From Alistipes montrealensis (GTDB taxonomy: Bacteria; Bacteroidota; Bacteroidia; Bacteroidales; Rikenellaceae), in NCBI RefSeq assembly GCF_018362775.1, contig NZ_JAGYXY010000001.1, positions 1 to 64,000 of the forward strand: a stretch of DNA of 64,000 nt. The letters run 5' to 3'. The translations under genes and the position numbers were made by a program. The notes under the pieces were generated by a model, which saw only the letters and a list, made by a program, of their open reading frames with translations, was not told the origin of the DNA and made no database searches. Positions 63,780 through 64,000 of the stretch are shown here, in pieces; the stretch's first letter is position 1, and every line of letters begins with the position of its first letter.

Positions 63780-64000
<221 letters not shown>

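Overview
The window comes from a GC-rich member of the Bacteroidota, most probably an Alistipes-like Bacteroidales. This rests on repeated promoter boxes of the Bacteroidota type (TTTG about 19-21 bases before TAnnTTTG), the near absence of Shine-Dalgarno sites, an LruC/DUF4842 lipoprotein, class I FbaB aldolase next to D-lactate dehydrogenase, and a Ser-type sulfatase. The species call is inference.

Layout. (1) 1-7.1 kb is an AT-rich accessory island: a tyrosine recombinase, a two-gene Hachiman anti-phage system (hamA-hamB), a convergent AAA/DUF234 ATPase, and at its right edge a short transcription unit with a consensus promoter and a 16-bp terminator hairpin that holds a structured RNA or a gene remnant. 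(2) 7.2-9.5 kb is a GNAT / PAPS-reductase-like / ParB-like operon resembling IbrA-IbrB, of unknown function. (3) 9.7-17.7 kb carries a redox/efflux operon (Fe-alcohol dehydrogenase, dienelactone-hydrolase-like protein, MFS, cyclophilin-like lipoprotein), an Fsr-type MFS pump, an acyltransferase and a sulfatase. (4) 17.8-27.6 kb is a complete Kdp potassium-uptake locus with unusual control: an NtrC-type sigma-54 activator, two extra micro-proteins before kdpF, an outer-membrane beta-barrel protein, a KdpD reduced to its cytoplasmic N-terminal half, and a separate membrane histidine kinase. (5) 27.7-35 kb is an ABC-2/HlyD/TolC export operon with a TetR gene at each end; the promoter-proximal TetR is preceded by two palindromic operators. 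(6) 35.1-43.7 kb has an L,D-transpeptidase, a first RND tripartite pump, a Crp-like regulator and a MATE pump. (7) 43.8-49.5 kb is a redox cluster (cupin-CMD, aldo-keto reductase, flavodoxin-like oxidoreductase, NapH-NapG-like polyferredoxin, Tat-exported ferredoxin aldo-keto reductase). (8) 49.7-52.6 kb is a glycolysis/fermentation cluster, fbaB-ldhA-gpmA. (9) 52.6-60.9 kb has a thioredoxin-like membrane protein, an AraC regulator divergent from a second RND pump, and a TetR. (10) 61.1-64 kb has the LruC lipoprotein and then the start of an O-acetylhomoserine sulfhydrylase gene behind a leader peptide rich in Met and Cys codons.

The most interesting signal is that last leader (63650-63857). 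It has a promoter, a 32-codon leader ORF with the run MMMSMCMC, a 7-bp antiterminator pairing and a competing terminator. Together they form a ribosome-mediated attenuator matched to the enzyme's products. No rRNA, tRNA, CRISPR array or insertion sequence was seen.
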